Below are positions 15,302 to 22,384 of a stretch of 24,537 bases of DNA, piece after piece. The notes under the pieces are model-generated. The model saw nothing but the letters and a program-made list of their open reading frames with translations, was not told where the DNA came from and did not search any database. Both the position numbers and the translations under genes were made by a program. The DNA comes from TTA-H9 sp002071415 (lineage in GTDB: Bacteria; Bacteroidota; Bacteroidia; Bacteroidales; TTA-H9): assembly GCA_035411425.1 (NCBI GenBank), contig DAONSX010000035.1:1-24537 (forward strand). Reading direction: 5' to 3'. Numbering within the stretch: the stretch's first letter is position 1; the number at the start of each line of letters is the position of its first letter.

Positions 15302-15910
15302 GCACGATGATTTTCGATTATAGAAAAATCGGGGTCCAGAATTTTGTATACTATTATTCCGATTATCAATAATCATGAAGAAGCTGCTCGTAAGTTTCTG
15401 GCCAAGGAAGGAGTCGAAACCAATGCTCGAAAATCAGAATCGTCATTAGGTGAAAGTAAAATCCAAAGGTGCTCGAAGAAACTACTCCCGATGATTTTTG
15501 ACAGGCAGATGGTAATATAGCTGAATGTTCTACCTCCGTCACTGAAAATAAATAGAAAACACAAGCAACCACCAGTGGGTTTTGCTTTCGTCAGTTTTGA
15601 CAAGCAAATCCTCAACAAAAAAGTAGTCTGTTCGATTAAGGCGATCTAACAATGTGGTAAGCAAATCATTTCGTTGATTTCATGGCTCAATTAAAAGTGT
15701 ATTCCGGAAAACTGGAGCATAAATTATTGGAAGATGGTCTTCCAATGAGAGGGTTTCATAGAATCGCAAACCATTGAAGATGAATATTTTGTAGTTATGG
15801 CACTCCATAAAGCCTTGCAGACCTATCTTATCGATAAATATACAGAATCGAAAAATGGCCAAAAAGAATTTTAAAGGAAATTACTATAAACCGGAAAAAG
15901 TTCGAAAATG
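15302..15910 (+). pseudogene. Decayed coding region, unidentified
   Basis: The gap between the anti-sigma gene and the DUF2807 gene holds protein-like segments on the + strand, broken by stops and frame changes. About 15320-15418 reads SIIEKSGSRILYT and then NNHEEAARKFLAKEGVETNA. About 15578-15648 reads PPVGFAFVSFDKQILNKKVV. 15682-15774 reads MAQLKVYSGKLEHKLLEDGL and ends before TGA. 15779-15873 reads EDEYFVVMALHKALQTYLID and ends KNGQKEF. A short frame from an ATG at 15855 (MAKKNFKGNYYKPEKVRK) overlaps that last end in the way adjacent operon genes do. The pieces alternate between two frames in one direction, as expected for one or two genes with indels. I cannot name the family. Minus-strand frames here look like shadows. 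Confidence 0.4.
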
Positions 15911-16085
15911 AGCATTCAATCGATCGGAAAAATTTGAAACCCAAATCATGCTTGTTTTAAGATTAACTAAGGACGCTTATAGTGGTAAACTTTCTCTTTC
16001 AAAAAACCGGGAAACCGACTATAGTTTTCGGTAGAAAATCGAAATATTTTTTATCGAAAAAATTCAATGTCACCATTCGGTCATT

Positions 16086-16769
16086 TCAGAGTTTTATGCG
16101 AGTTAAAATTCCACCTGTGCTTGTAGAGACTTTCTCAATGACAGGATTCCCTTTTACGGTGATTTCGGCTCCAGTGGCTGAGGTTGCTTCGAGGCTCTGC
16201 TCTATTTGAATGGTAATCTTTGCTCCGGTATAGGCCTTTAAAATGCCCTCCTGACAAACCAGACCTTCAGCCTGAACCTCGGCAGTGGTATTTGCACTGA
16301 TGTCTGCAATATCTGCCTTGCCTCTTATATTTATCTTGCTTCCGGCAGAAGCTTTGATTTCGAGAATTCTAAACTCGCCTTGTGCATCGATTGAACTTCC
16401 CGTGCCAGCCGATATCTTCATATAATTTGATTTTATGGGCTCAGTAAAATGCAAACTCGCACCATTGGAAGCATTTACCTCCCTGATTTCTTTGTAATTG
16501 ATCCAAACCTTCACAAGAGCATCCCTTCCTTCGAAAAATCCTATCTTAATCTTCAAAGTACGGCCTTCAACCTCTATGGAAACTCTATCGGGCTCGATTC
16601 CATTAACACTGAGGGTGGCATCTTCTTCGCCCGCACGACTAATCTGTGCGTCAATATTACCATTGATCTGAATTTTATCGAAAGCCCTTAATTCAAAATA
16701 AAAGTGCTTTTGGGCTACGGCCTGTTCAAGACTCAAAATCAAAGCAATAAATAAAAAAATCTTTTTCAT
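16086..16769 (-). CDS. Exported DUF2807 (head-GIN/auto-transporter-adhesin-like) protein
   Basis: A 227-residue exported protein. It has a classic signal peptide (Lys-Lys, then a hydrophobic core, then AVAQ at about residue 20). After that come short beta-strand repeats in which Gly, Ala, Ser and Asn alternate with hydrophobics: FDKIQINGNIDAQIS, VNASNGASLHF, ISAGTGSSIDAQGEF, IKASAGSKINIRGKA and ATSATGAEITVKGNP. This is the right-handed beta-helix pattern of DUF2807, abundant in Bacteroidota and found in the periplasm or outer envelope. Function of the family is not established; adhesion has been suggested from the name only. It stands alone. Upstream, AAAATTTG on the minus strand is one base off a -7 box. 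Confidence 0.85.
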   Translation of the reverse strand: MKKIFLFIALILSLEQAVAQKHFYFELRAFDKIQINGNIDAQISRAGEEDATLSVNGIEPDRVSIEVEGRTLKIKIGFFEGRDALVKVWINYKEIREVNASNGASLHFTEPIKSNYMKISAGTGSSIDAQGEFRILEIKASAGSKINIRGKADIADISANTTAEVQAEGLVCQEGILKAYTGAKITIQIEQSLEATSATGAEITVKGNPVIEKVSTSTGGILTRIKL

Positions 16770-16942
16770 GAGTCAACAACAATTCTTTTGCAAATTTTAA
16801 TAATTTTCTCTATCCATCGGAAATATTTTGATCTTTGACAATTCCGGAGCTTTAAACTCTTTGTGTACGACAGGAGGATTCCCTTCTATCAAATCTCATG
16901 ACTTAATTTTTCACCTCCACCATTATTCGGAATTCAGCTCTC

Positions 16943-16973
16943 TTTGTTTTTTAAAATTTTAGTTTTATCTTTG
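16943..16973 (+). promoter_or_regulatory. Orphan vegetative promoter
   Basis: TTTG (16943-16946), a 19-base spacer and TATCTTTG (16966-16973): a full match to the Bacteroidota -33/-7 consensus. Twenty-two bases on is an ATG (16996) opening only a 27-codon frame including its stop. It may drive a small RNA, a small peptide or a gene that has decayed. Confidence 0.5.
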
Positions 16974-16995
16974 AGGGTCTAAATTTTACCAAACC

Positions 16996-17076
16996 ATGAA
17001 GAGCAAGATTCTGAAAAAATTTTGTATTTGTTGGAAAATTTTTATCTATAAGGATTACTTCTACCCTCAAAAATGA
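16996..17076 (+). CDS. Very short frame behind the orphan promoter (26 residues)
   Basis: ATG at 16996 gives a 26-residue basic, aromatic-rich peptide beginning MKSKILKKFCICWKIF. It sits at a natural distance from a full promoter match. It could be a small peptide, the 5' stub of a lost gene, or chance within a small RNA. No similarity recognised. Confidence 0.2.
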   Translation: MKSKILKKFCICWKIFIYKDYFYPQK

Positions 17077-17204
17077 TTCTTACATATATAAGATGATTCA
17101 AATTTAATGAACGAAAAACGACCTGAATATATTATATAATGAATACCAATATTTTATCACTCCCCCGCTGCATATTCATCTCTGATTCTAAACTTGACTC
17201 TCCT

Positions 17205-17363
17205 TTAGGGCAAGTCTTCGGGAATGGGTATTACCAGCCGGGAGGAATCTAACTCAACAGCAGTGATTAGATTCTCTTCCTTAATAGTATCAACAAAATG
17301 AAAAGCAATTTGACGATTGCTTGTATCGGCCAAATCAATTTTTATAATTAAAAACTGATATTT
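17205..17363 (-). pseudogene. Coding-like fragment without a start, unidentified
   Basis: On the minus strand, 17363 down to 17208 is open for 52 codons: KYQFLIIKIDLADTSNRQIA, then FHFVDTIKEENLITAVEL, then DSSRLVIPIPEDLP, with TAA at 17207-17205. The alternating hydrophobic strands and acidic turns look like the C-terminal end of a real domain. It is bounded upstream by a stop (17366-17364) and has no ATG, so it is probably the remains of a longer gene, or a fragment with a displaced 5' part. I do not recognise the family. Confidence 0.35.
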
Positions 17364-17372
17364 TTAAAGAGG

Positions 17373-17391
17373 AGCAGCATAAAACGCTGCT
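17373..17391 (+). other. Small hairpin in the leader of the T9SS protein gene
   Basis: AGCAGC (17373-17378) pairs with GCTGCT (17386-17391) across a seven-base loop, 32 bases before the start codon. No T run follows, so it is not a terminator. It could stabilise the leader. Confidence 0.3.
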
Positions 17392-17423
17392 ACCCTATAT
17401 CTCACACTAAAAAACGAACTATT

Positions 17424-19271
17424 ATGAAAAAAATATTTTTTACTTTGATTGCAAGTCTTTTTATTATAATAACCTCCGATCTTCCATTACAAGCACAAAA
17501 CTGGAAAATAGTTGTAGGGCATCCTTATAAAGGATGGGGCAATGATTATGCTTATAATATAAAAATAATAGATAACTCTCCTTATATTGTGGGATCTTCT
17601 TCTTCTAAGAATTTAGGTACTACACCGAATGGAGGGAGAGATGCTTGGTTACTTAAGACCGACTATTTGGGGAATATATTATCGACCCAGGGGTTTGGAG
17701 GTAGTGGATTTGAATATTTCAACAATGTTTTCCCAGCTCCCGATTCTGGTTTATATTTACTGGGCAGTACCATTTCCAGTGATGATATATTTAGTTTCAA
17801 TCCATATTTAGGTGGCATTTCTGCATTTGCATTAAAACTCGACAGCAGCAATAATATTGTATGGAATCATATTTATGGAGGGAATAGAACTGATGAATTA
17901 AAGGATGCAGTAATGACTTATGATGGAGGCTTTGTCTTTGTGGTATGGTCAACTTCTAATGATGGAGATGTGGGTCAGAATTTTGGTGCCGTCGATGTGT
18001 GGGTTGTAAAACTTACCGATGAGGGCCAAATATTATGGTCAAAGGTCTTTGGCAATCATTTTATCGATATCGTTTCTACCATAATCGAGACCTCTGATAA
18101 AGGTCTATTGATAGGGGGTTCTTTCGATTATTATAAGCCTGGTCTGGGCAATCTGTTCTGTGATACCTGTTATGGGAATGCCGAAGCATTTCTTATCAAG
18201 CTGGATTCGGTTGGGAACGTATGCTGGACGAAATGTTACGGTGGGCCTGGGTATGATGGATTTTCTAGTTTACTCGAAGTGTCAGATGGATATGTATTGG
18301 GAGGTTATGCAAGCGCAGGTGGTGGATTGGTTACTGGTTTTCACAATAACGCTATGGGTTATAATGATGCCTGGGTTATAAAGACGGATTTCGAGGGAAA
18401 CATCATCTGGACGAAATGTCTTGGAGGATCAGGCACAGAAATAGTTTATAAAATGTTCAAAGAAAAAGATGGCAATCTGATGATTTTCTCTATGACTGAT
18501 TCTCATGATGGAGACGTAAATTCAAATTTTAGTGATTATTATTATATGTGGCTGGTATTGCTCAATGGTCAGGATGGGAGTATCATCAAGGAAAAATGTA
18601 TTAATGTAGTAGGTACTTATTGGGGAGCGGCTGCTCAAATTGAATATGGGGATTATATATTACTAATTAATGTTCCAACACTTTATAATTGGGTTGACGT
18701 TTGGTTTTACCGTATCAAGGATTGTAATGAAGAACAGATACCACCAGCGCCTGCAGAGCCAAAAGGGCCACAGCAAATCAATACCTATACTACTACCACT
18801 TCCTTTTATTCGCTCACACCCGATGGAATTGCATTGTCGTACACCTGGGAATTAAATCCACCAGAAGCTGGCTGGTTGATGACGCCAGCAGATACTACGA
18901 TAGAAGTAGTATGGAATCCAAATTTCTGGGGAACTGCACGTTTGAAGATAAGGGGCACTTATCTTTGTGGTATAGGGCCTTGGTCGTCGGAGCTGAAGAT
19001 TTCGGTAAATGTGGTAGGCATGGAAGAACCAGATAAGGAAGGATTTTGTGTATGGCCCAATCCTTCCAATGATAGATTCATTTTCGAGCTACCGGCTTCA
19101 GCCTCATATACAATACAAATCACCGACATTTCGGGCAGACAGATAGAAAAAATAGAAACTGCCGGAGGAACTACGCAATGGGATGCTTCGGCCTGCGAAC
19201 CAGGGATTTATCTTTATCGCATCACTTCCGAAGGTTTTTTAAAAACCGGTAAGTTAGTAAAACAGAAATAA
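17424..19271 (+). CDS. Secreted six-repeat protein with T9SS type A sorting domain
   Basis: A 615-residue exported protein. A signal peptide (residues 1 to about 25, ending LQAQ) precedes six repeats of about 60 residues. They are anchored at residues 73 (DAWLLKTD), 134 (AFALKLD), 191 (DVWVVKL), 255 (AFLIKLD), 315 (DAWVIKTD) and 375 (MWLVLLN). Most continue GNIxWxKxxGG, the pattern of delta-60-type beta-propeller-like repeats. From about 438 there is a proline-rich linker and an Ig/PKD-like domain (SYTWELNPPEAGW to about 532). The last ~80 residues form a type IX secretion C-terminal domain: VWPNPSNDRF, then IQITDISGRQIEKI, then GIYLYRITSEG and a basic tail. It is therefore exported across the outer membrane and probably surface-attached or released. 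No catalytic motif is visible. It stands alone, flanked by repeat-rich gaps. Confidence 0.9.
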   Translation: MKKIFFTLIASLFIIITSDLPLQAQNWKIVVGHPYKGWGNDYAYNIKIIDNSPYIVGSSSSKNLGTTPNGGRDAWLLKTDYLGNILSTQGFGGSGFEYFNNVFPAPDSGLYLLGSTISSDDIFSFNPYLGGISAFALKLDSSNNIVWNHIYGGNRTDELKDAVMTYDGGFVFVVWSTSNDGDVGQNFGAVDVWVVKLTDEGQILWSKVFGNHFIDIVSTIIETSDKGLLIGGSFDYYKPGLGNLFCDTCYGNAEAFLIKLDSVGNVCWTKCYGGPGYDGFSSLLEVSDGYVLGGYASAGGGLVTGFHNNAMGYNDAWVIKTDFEGNIIWTKCLGGSGTEIVYKMFKEKDGNLMIFSMTDSHDGDVNSNFSDYYYMWLVLLNGQDGSIIKEKCINVVGTYWGAAAQIEYGDYILLINVPTLYNWVDVWFYRIKDCNEEQIPPAPAEPKGPQQINTYTTTTSFYSLTPDGIALSYTWELNPPEAGWLMTPADTTIEVVWNPNFWGTARLKIRGTYLCGIGPWSSELKISVNVVGMEEPDKEGFCVWPNPSNDRFIFELPASASYTIQITDISGRQIEKIETAGGTTQWDASACEPGIYLYRITSEGFLKTGKLVKQK

Positions 19272-19293
19272 AGCGAAATAGCATAAGAAGACC

Positions 19294-19310
19294 GCGAGAC
19301 AGGGAGACTT
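19294..19310 (+). repeat. Short copy of the GAGAC octamer repeat
   Basis: Two units of the form GAGACNNG (GAGACAGG, GAGACTTG) shortly after the end of the T9SS protein gene, in the same orientation as the array at 20896. Confidence 0.4.
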
Positions 19311-19341
19311 GGGAACCGCCAAAGTCGGATAACTTTTTTCT

Positions 19342-19381
19342 CGCTGATTGACGCAGATTTAATCCGCTGATTTACGCTGAT
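19342..19381 (+). repeat. Imperfect direct repeat CGCTGATTnACGCnGAT
   Basis: CGCTGATTGACGCAGAT (19342-19358) and CGCTGATTTACGCTGAT (19365-19381) differ at two positions and start 23 bases apart. It resembles an intergenic repeat I have seen in other Bacteroidota genomes; that comparison is from memory. Confidence 0.5.
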
Positions 19382-19441
19382 ATTTTTCTGTGTGCTCCTG
19401 CGAAAGCTTTTTTCTGCGATATCCTTAGACATCGACACACA

Positions 19442-19604
19442 CACTAATCACCATCCACTATCTAACAGTCCCCTTGTCCCCTCGTCTCCCAGTCTCCTCG
19501 TCCCCTCCTCTCCTCGTCCCCACGTCTCCCTTCTTCCGTTTTCCGTTTTAAACTTTATGAACTTTTAACTTATCCATCCACCATCCACTAATCACCATCC
19601 ACTA
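19442..19604 (+). repeat. Exact 19-base direct repeat CACTAATCACCATCCACTA
   Basis: Identical copies at 19442-19460 and 19586-19604, with a further partial CCATCCACTA at 19581-19590. They bracket the pyrimidine octamer array. Confidence 0.75.
19468..19531 (+). repeat. Octamer tandem array GTCYCCNN (eight units)
   Basis: Eight consecutive 8-base units, seven beginning GTCCCC or GTCTCC and one CTCTCC, form an almost pure pyrimidine tract on the + strand. The period of 8 is exact. The reverse complement of the unit is the purine array at 20896-20935 beyond meaB. Confidence 0.8.
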
Positions 19605-19735
19605 ATAATTTACTCAATAATAGTCAATCTTTTTGAATAAGGGACATTCCCGAAAAACTGGGGAAAATTAATTTCAATTTACAGAATCTTTCTAAAGATG
19701 ATTTATCTTAGCAAAAACTTAATGAAAAGCAAGTT

Positions 19736-19743
19736 TAATTTTG
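19736..19743 (+). promoter_or_regulatory. -7 box of meaB
   Basis: An exact TAATTTTG ends 18 bases before the ATG at 19762. No clear TTG at normal spacing. Confidence 0.45.
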
Positions 19744-19761
19744 CACAACAAATTCCAATGA

Positions 19762-20877
19762 ATGGATAGTAAAAAGAAAAAGTGCGTTAATACCTTGAAA
19801 GTGAATGAAGGTATCGAGCCTCCTCCTTCCATCAACGAAGAATTATTGAAAAAGCCGTTGAAACGAAAGGATATCCATCCTGCCGAATATTATGTGGAAG
19901 GAATTTTTGGGGGGAACCGTTCTATTCTCTCTCAAGCCATTACTTTAGTCGAAAGTTCACTAAAGACTCATCAGAAACTTGCGCAAAAGATTATCGAGTG
20001 TTGTTTGAAGAAGGCAGGAAACTCGGTGAGAATTGGGATTACGGGCGTGCCGGGAGTGGGCAAGAGTACTTTCATCGAGGCATTTGGGAAACAGCTTACC
20101 CAAACAGGGCATAAGGTTGCCGTTTTGGCCATCGATCCCAGCAGTCAACGCTCGAAAGGAAGTATCTTGGGCGATAAGACCCGAATGATGAAGTTATCGG
20201 CTGATCCCAATGCTTATATCAGGCCTTCTCCTTCGGCAGGTTCGCTTGGAGGTGTTGCCCGTAAAACTCGTGGAACGATTATTTTATGCGAAGCAGCAGG
20301 ATTTGATGTTATCATCATCGAAACCGTTGGTGTAGGGCAATCGGAAACTGCCGTTCATTCTATGGTCGATTTTTTTCTGTTATTGATGCTGGCCGGGGCT
20401 GGCGATGAGCTCCAAGGCATCAAAAGAGGAATAATGGAAATGGCCGATGCAATCGTTATCAACAAGGCAGATGGAGATAATCTCCTGAAAGCCGAACAGG
20501 CTAAAAGTCAATACGAAAGTGCACTGCATCTTTTCCCACCTAAAACATCGAGCTGGTCACCAAAAGTTGTACTTTGTTCCTCTATCTATCAAACAGGCAT
20601 AAGCCAAATATGGGACATGATCAATGAATACATCAATGTGGTCAAAACTAATGGATATTTCTGGGAAAACCGTAAACGTCAATCTCTTCAATCAATGGAC
20701 GACACACTTCATGAATACTTGCTCGAGTCGTTTTTTTCGAATCCTTCCATCGAAAACAAATACCAACAATTACAAAAAAAAGTGATGAATAGTGAGCTTA
20801 GTCCCTATAAGGCAGCTCGGCAACTTTTCGATCTCTACCTGCATATATTGAGTACTTCGAAAACAATAGGAGATTAG
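19762..20877 (+). CDS. meaB: Methylmalonyl-CoA mutase-associated GTPase MeaB (ArgK family)
   Basis: MeaB is a GTPase chaperone that loads and protects adenosylcobalamin in methylmalonyl-CoA mutase, in the propionate/succinate pathway. The 371-residue protein has Walker A GVPGVGKST (95-103), AIDPSSQRSKGSILGDKTRM (about 123-142), SAGSLGGVARKT, ETVGVGQSE (186-194, the G3 region), and the G4 motif NKADGDN (234-240). The C-terminal helical dimerisation arm runs from about 300. Residues 1-45 are a basic, Pro-rich N-terminal extension of ordinary size for the family. The older name ArgK (arginine transport kinase) is misleading. No mutase subunits (mutA/mutB) are in the window, so the partner must lie elsewhere. 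The gene sits between oppositely oriented octamer arrays. Confidence 0.95.
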   Translation: MDSKKKKCVNTLKVNEGIEPPPSINEELLKKPLKRKDIHPAEYYVEGIFGGNRSILSQAITLVESSLKTHQKLAQKIIECCLKKAGNSVRIGITGVPGVGKSTFIEAFGKQLTQTGHKVAVLAIDPSSQRSKGSILGDKTRMMKLSADPNAYIRPSPSAGSLGGVARKTRGTIILCEAAGFDVIIIETVGVGQSETAVHSMVDFFLLLMLAGAGDELQGIKRGIMEMADAIVINKADGDNLLKAEQAKSQYESALHLFPPKTSSWSPKVVLCSSIYQTGISQIWDMINEYINVVKTNGYFWENRKRQSLQSMDDTLHEYLLESFFSNPSIENKYQQLQKKVMNSELSPYKAARQLFDLYLHILSTSKTIGD

Positions 20878-20887
20878 TGAAGGGAGG

Positions 20888-20935
20888 AAGGAGAGGAGAC
20901 TGGGAGACAAGGAGACGGAGAGACAAGGAGAAAAG
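20888..20935 (+). repeat. Octamer tandem array GAGACNNN (purine-rich)
   Basis: Five in-phase units at 20896-20935 (GAGACTGG, GAGACAAG, GAGACGGA, GAGACAAG, GAGAAAAG), with a related purine run before them. It starts about ten bases after the meaB stop. The unit is the reverse complement of the pyrimidine array upstream of meaB. Confidence 0.75.
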
Positions 20936-21216
20936 AAATGTTGTTATTTGTAATTTGAAAAAGTATCATTGTCTAAATGATGCTGATCGTTTTTGACTTT
21001 AGCAATCATCTGTAAAGAAGCAAAAAATAATATCCATTGATTACTAATCGATTGATTTGATTTTTTTATAAACACGACATTAAGGCAGTAAGCATAATGG
21101 ATTTATATGCCATAATGGCGCAAATTATTTTACTTTTTCTCATGGCACAGGAATTGACCTTTTTTTTTCGCAAATAAATACAATGTCTAACATTAAAAAT
21201 TAGGGAGGGAAAAATT
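20936..21216 (+). promoter_or_regulatory. Intergenic/leader region of hsp20
   Basis: AT-rich gap with no gene. It holds a perfect 11-base palindrome GCCATAATGGC (21109-21119), whose CATAATGG also occurs at 21093-21100, a possible operator. A purine tract AGGGAGGG (21202-21209) lies seven bases before the hsp20 ATG. It is Shine-Dalgarno-like, which is uncommon in this phylum. I found no exact TAnnTTTG box and no CIRCE element. Confidence 0.35.
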
Positions 21217-21648
21217 ATGGCTATGATGCGTTGGAAAAATTATCCTAATCTCTTCGACTTTTTCGATAGTCTTTTTGATCGTGAAAAAGAGGAAGTAGAA
21301 GGCACCAATTATTACTACACTGTTCCTGCCGTCAACATCATCGAAACCGATAAAGCTTTCGAACTCGAAGTAGCTGCTCCTGGTTTCTCGAAAAGCGATT
21401 TCAAAATTACGGTAGAAAACAATGTATTGAGGATTGCATCGGACGTTTCGAAGGCTAAAGAAAAAGAAGAAAAGAAGATGGAATGCTTACGTCAGGAATT
21501 TGCTTATGGCAAATTTGCTCGTTCATTCAGTCTTCCCAATATCATCAATACCGAAAAGATTTCGGCCGAATACAAGGATGGCATTTTGCATGTGATTCTG
21601 CCTAAACGTGAAGAATTGACCATTAGCAAACAGGTTGCTATCCAGTAA
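21217..21648 (+). CDS. Small heat-shock protein, Hsp20/alpha-crystallin family
   Basis: An ATP-independent holdase that binds unfolding proteins in the cytoplasm. The 143-residue protein has a short N-terminal arm (MAMMRWKNYPNLFDFFDSLF). The alpha-crystallin domain spans about 34-135: VNIIETDKAFELEVAAPGFSKSDFKI, then EFAYGKFARSFSLP and AEYKDGILHVILPK. The C-terminal tail is short, with VAI where the oligomer-forming IxI motif would be, one residue off the consensus. The strong purine tract before the start suggests high translation, and a strong terminator follows the stop directly, so it is a single-gene transcript. Confidence 0.95.
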   Translation: MAMMRWKNYPNLFDFFDSLFDREKEEVEGTNYYYTVPAVNIIETDKAFELEVAAPGFSKSDFKITVENNVLRIASDVSKAKEKEEKKMECLRQEFAYGKFARSFSLPNIINTEKISAEYKDGILHVILPKREELTISKQVAIQ

Positions 21649-21668
21649 GTTTCGAGATCCTTAATGAG

Positions 21669-21700
21669 TGGGATGTTTCGCTGAAACATCCCATTTTTTT
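21669..21700 (+). terminator. Strong intrinsic terminator of hsp20
   Basis: TGGGATGTTTC (21669-21679) and GAAACATCCCA (21683-21693) form a perfect 11-bp stem with a three-base loop, followed by seven T. Confidence 0.9.
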
Positions 21701-21745
21701 ATTATTGCATGACGAATGTTTGCCATGCAAGATTACTGTTTATCA

Positions 21746-22285
21746 ATGTATAGAATTCTCTTCAATGCTTTGAATGGCAAGAGATTATATTTAATAATCC
21801 CAATGGTTATGATGATGGGGATGATTTCGGGTTGTTCGATTGGTGGGAAGATTTTTTCGTCGAAAAACGAGATGAAAAAAATTGAGAAACAGAAGGAAAC
21901 GACTGCAGAAGCTGGAGTTTTGGATAGTGTGGTTAAAACATGGCTTGGGGTTCCTTATCGCTATGGAGGTACAATGAGATCTGGTGTGGATTGTTCGGGT
22001 TTGGTACGTGAAATATACAAAGAAGTTTATCAGATCGAATTGCCACGTTCTACTAACGATTTGCTCCCCATTGTTCAAACTGTTGGTGAGCAAAATCTGC
22101 AACCCGGTTATCTGATTTTTTATGAAATAGAAAAAGAAAAGGAATTTCATGTTGGCATTTATATGGGTAATCGCAAATTCGTGCATGCTTCATCCACTAA
22201 AGGAGTGATGATCAGCAGTATGGATGAACCTTATTTTCAGCAGAGATTTTTTAAAGCCGGGAAAATAAAAAACCTTTCTTATTGA
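21746..22285 (+). CDS. NlpC/P60 family lipoprotein (peptidoglycan endopeptidase)
   Basis: C40-family cysteine peptidases cut the stem peptides of peptidoglycan. Starting at the ATG at 21746, the 179-residue protein has a basic N-terminus, a hydrophobic stretch rich in Met and Ile, and a lipobox MISGC with Cys30 as the lipidation site. The catalytic domain follows from about 57: VPYRYGGTMRSGVDCSGLV with nucleophile Cys83, FHVGIYMG with His135, and KFVHASS with His147 as probable third residue. The frame is open further up to an ATG at 21716, but the shorter form gives a better signal sequence. An AATGTTTG element at about 21715-21722, one base off the -7 box, also fits the shorter start. Likely anchored in the outer membrane facing the periplasm and active in wall turnover. 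Confidence 0.9.
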   Translation: MYRILFNALNGKRLYLIIPMVMMMGMISGCSIGGKIFSSKNEMKKIEKQKETTAEAGVLDSVVKTWLGVPYRYGGTMRSGVDCSGLVREIYKEVYQIELPRSTNDLLPIVQTVGEQNLQPGYLIFYEIEKEKEFHVGIYMGNRKFVHASSTKGVMISSMDEPYFQQRFFKAGKIKNLSY

Positions 22286-22384
22286 AAAGGCCGTAGAGTA
22301 TTTCCCATCTTCCCTCGAGATCCAACGATGAATTCTCATATTGAAAGAGGTCATTCAATAATGAACAAAATCAATTCCTTTTAT

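Noticed and set aside
15366..15618. Two minus-strand frames of 68 and 81 codons
   Set aside because: Cys/Phe/Ser-rich antisense translations; the + strand segments are more protein-like.
19468..19604. CRISPR-like array
   Set aside because: Units are 8 bases without spacers, and the 19-base repeat occurs only twice; no cas genes.
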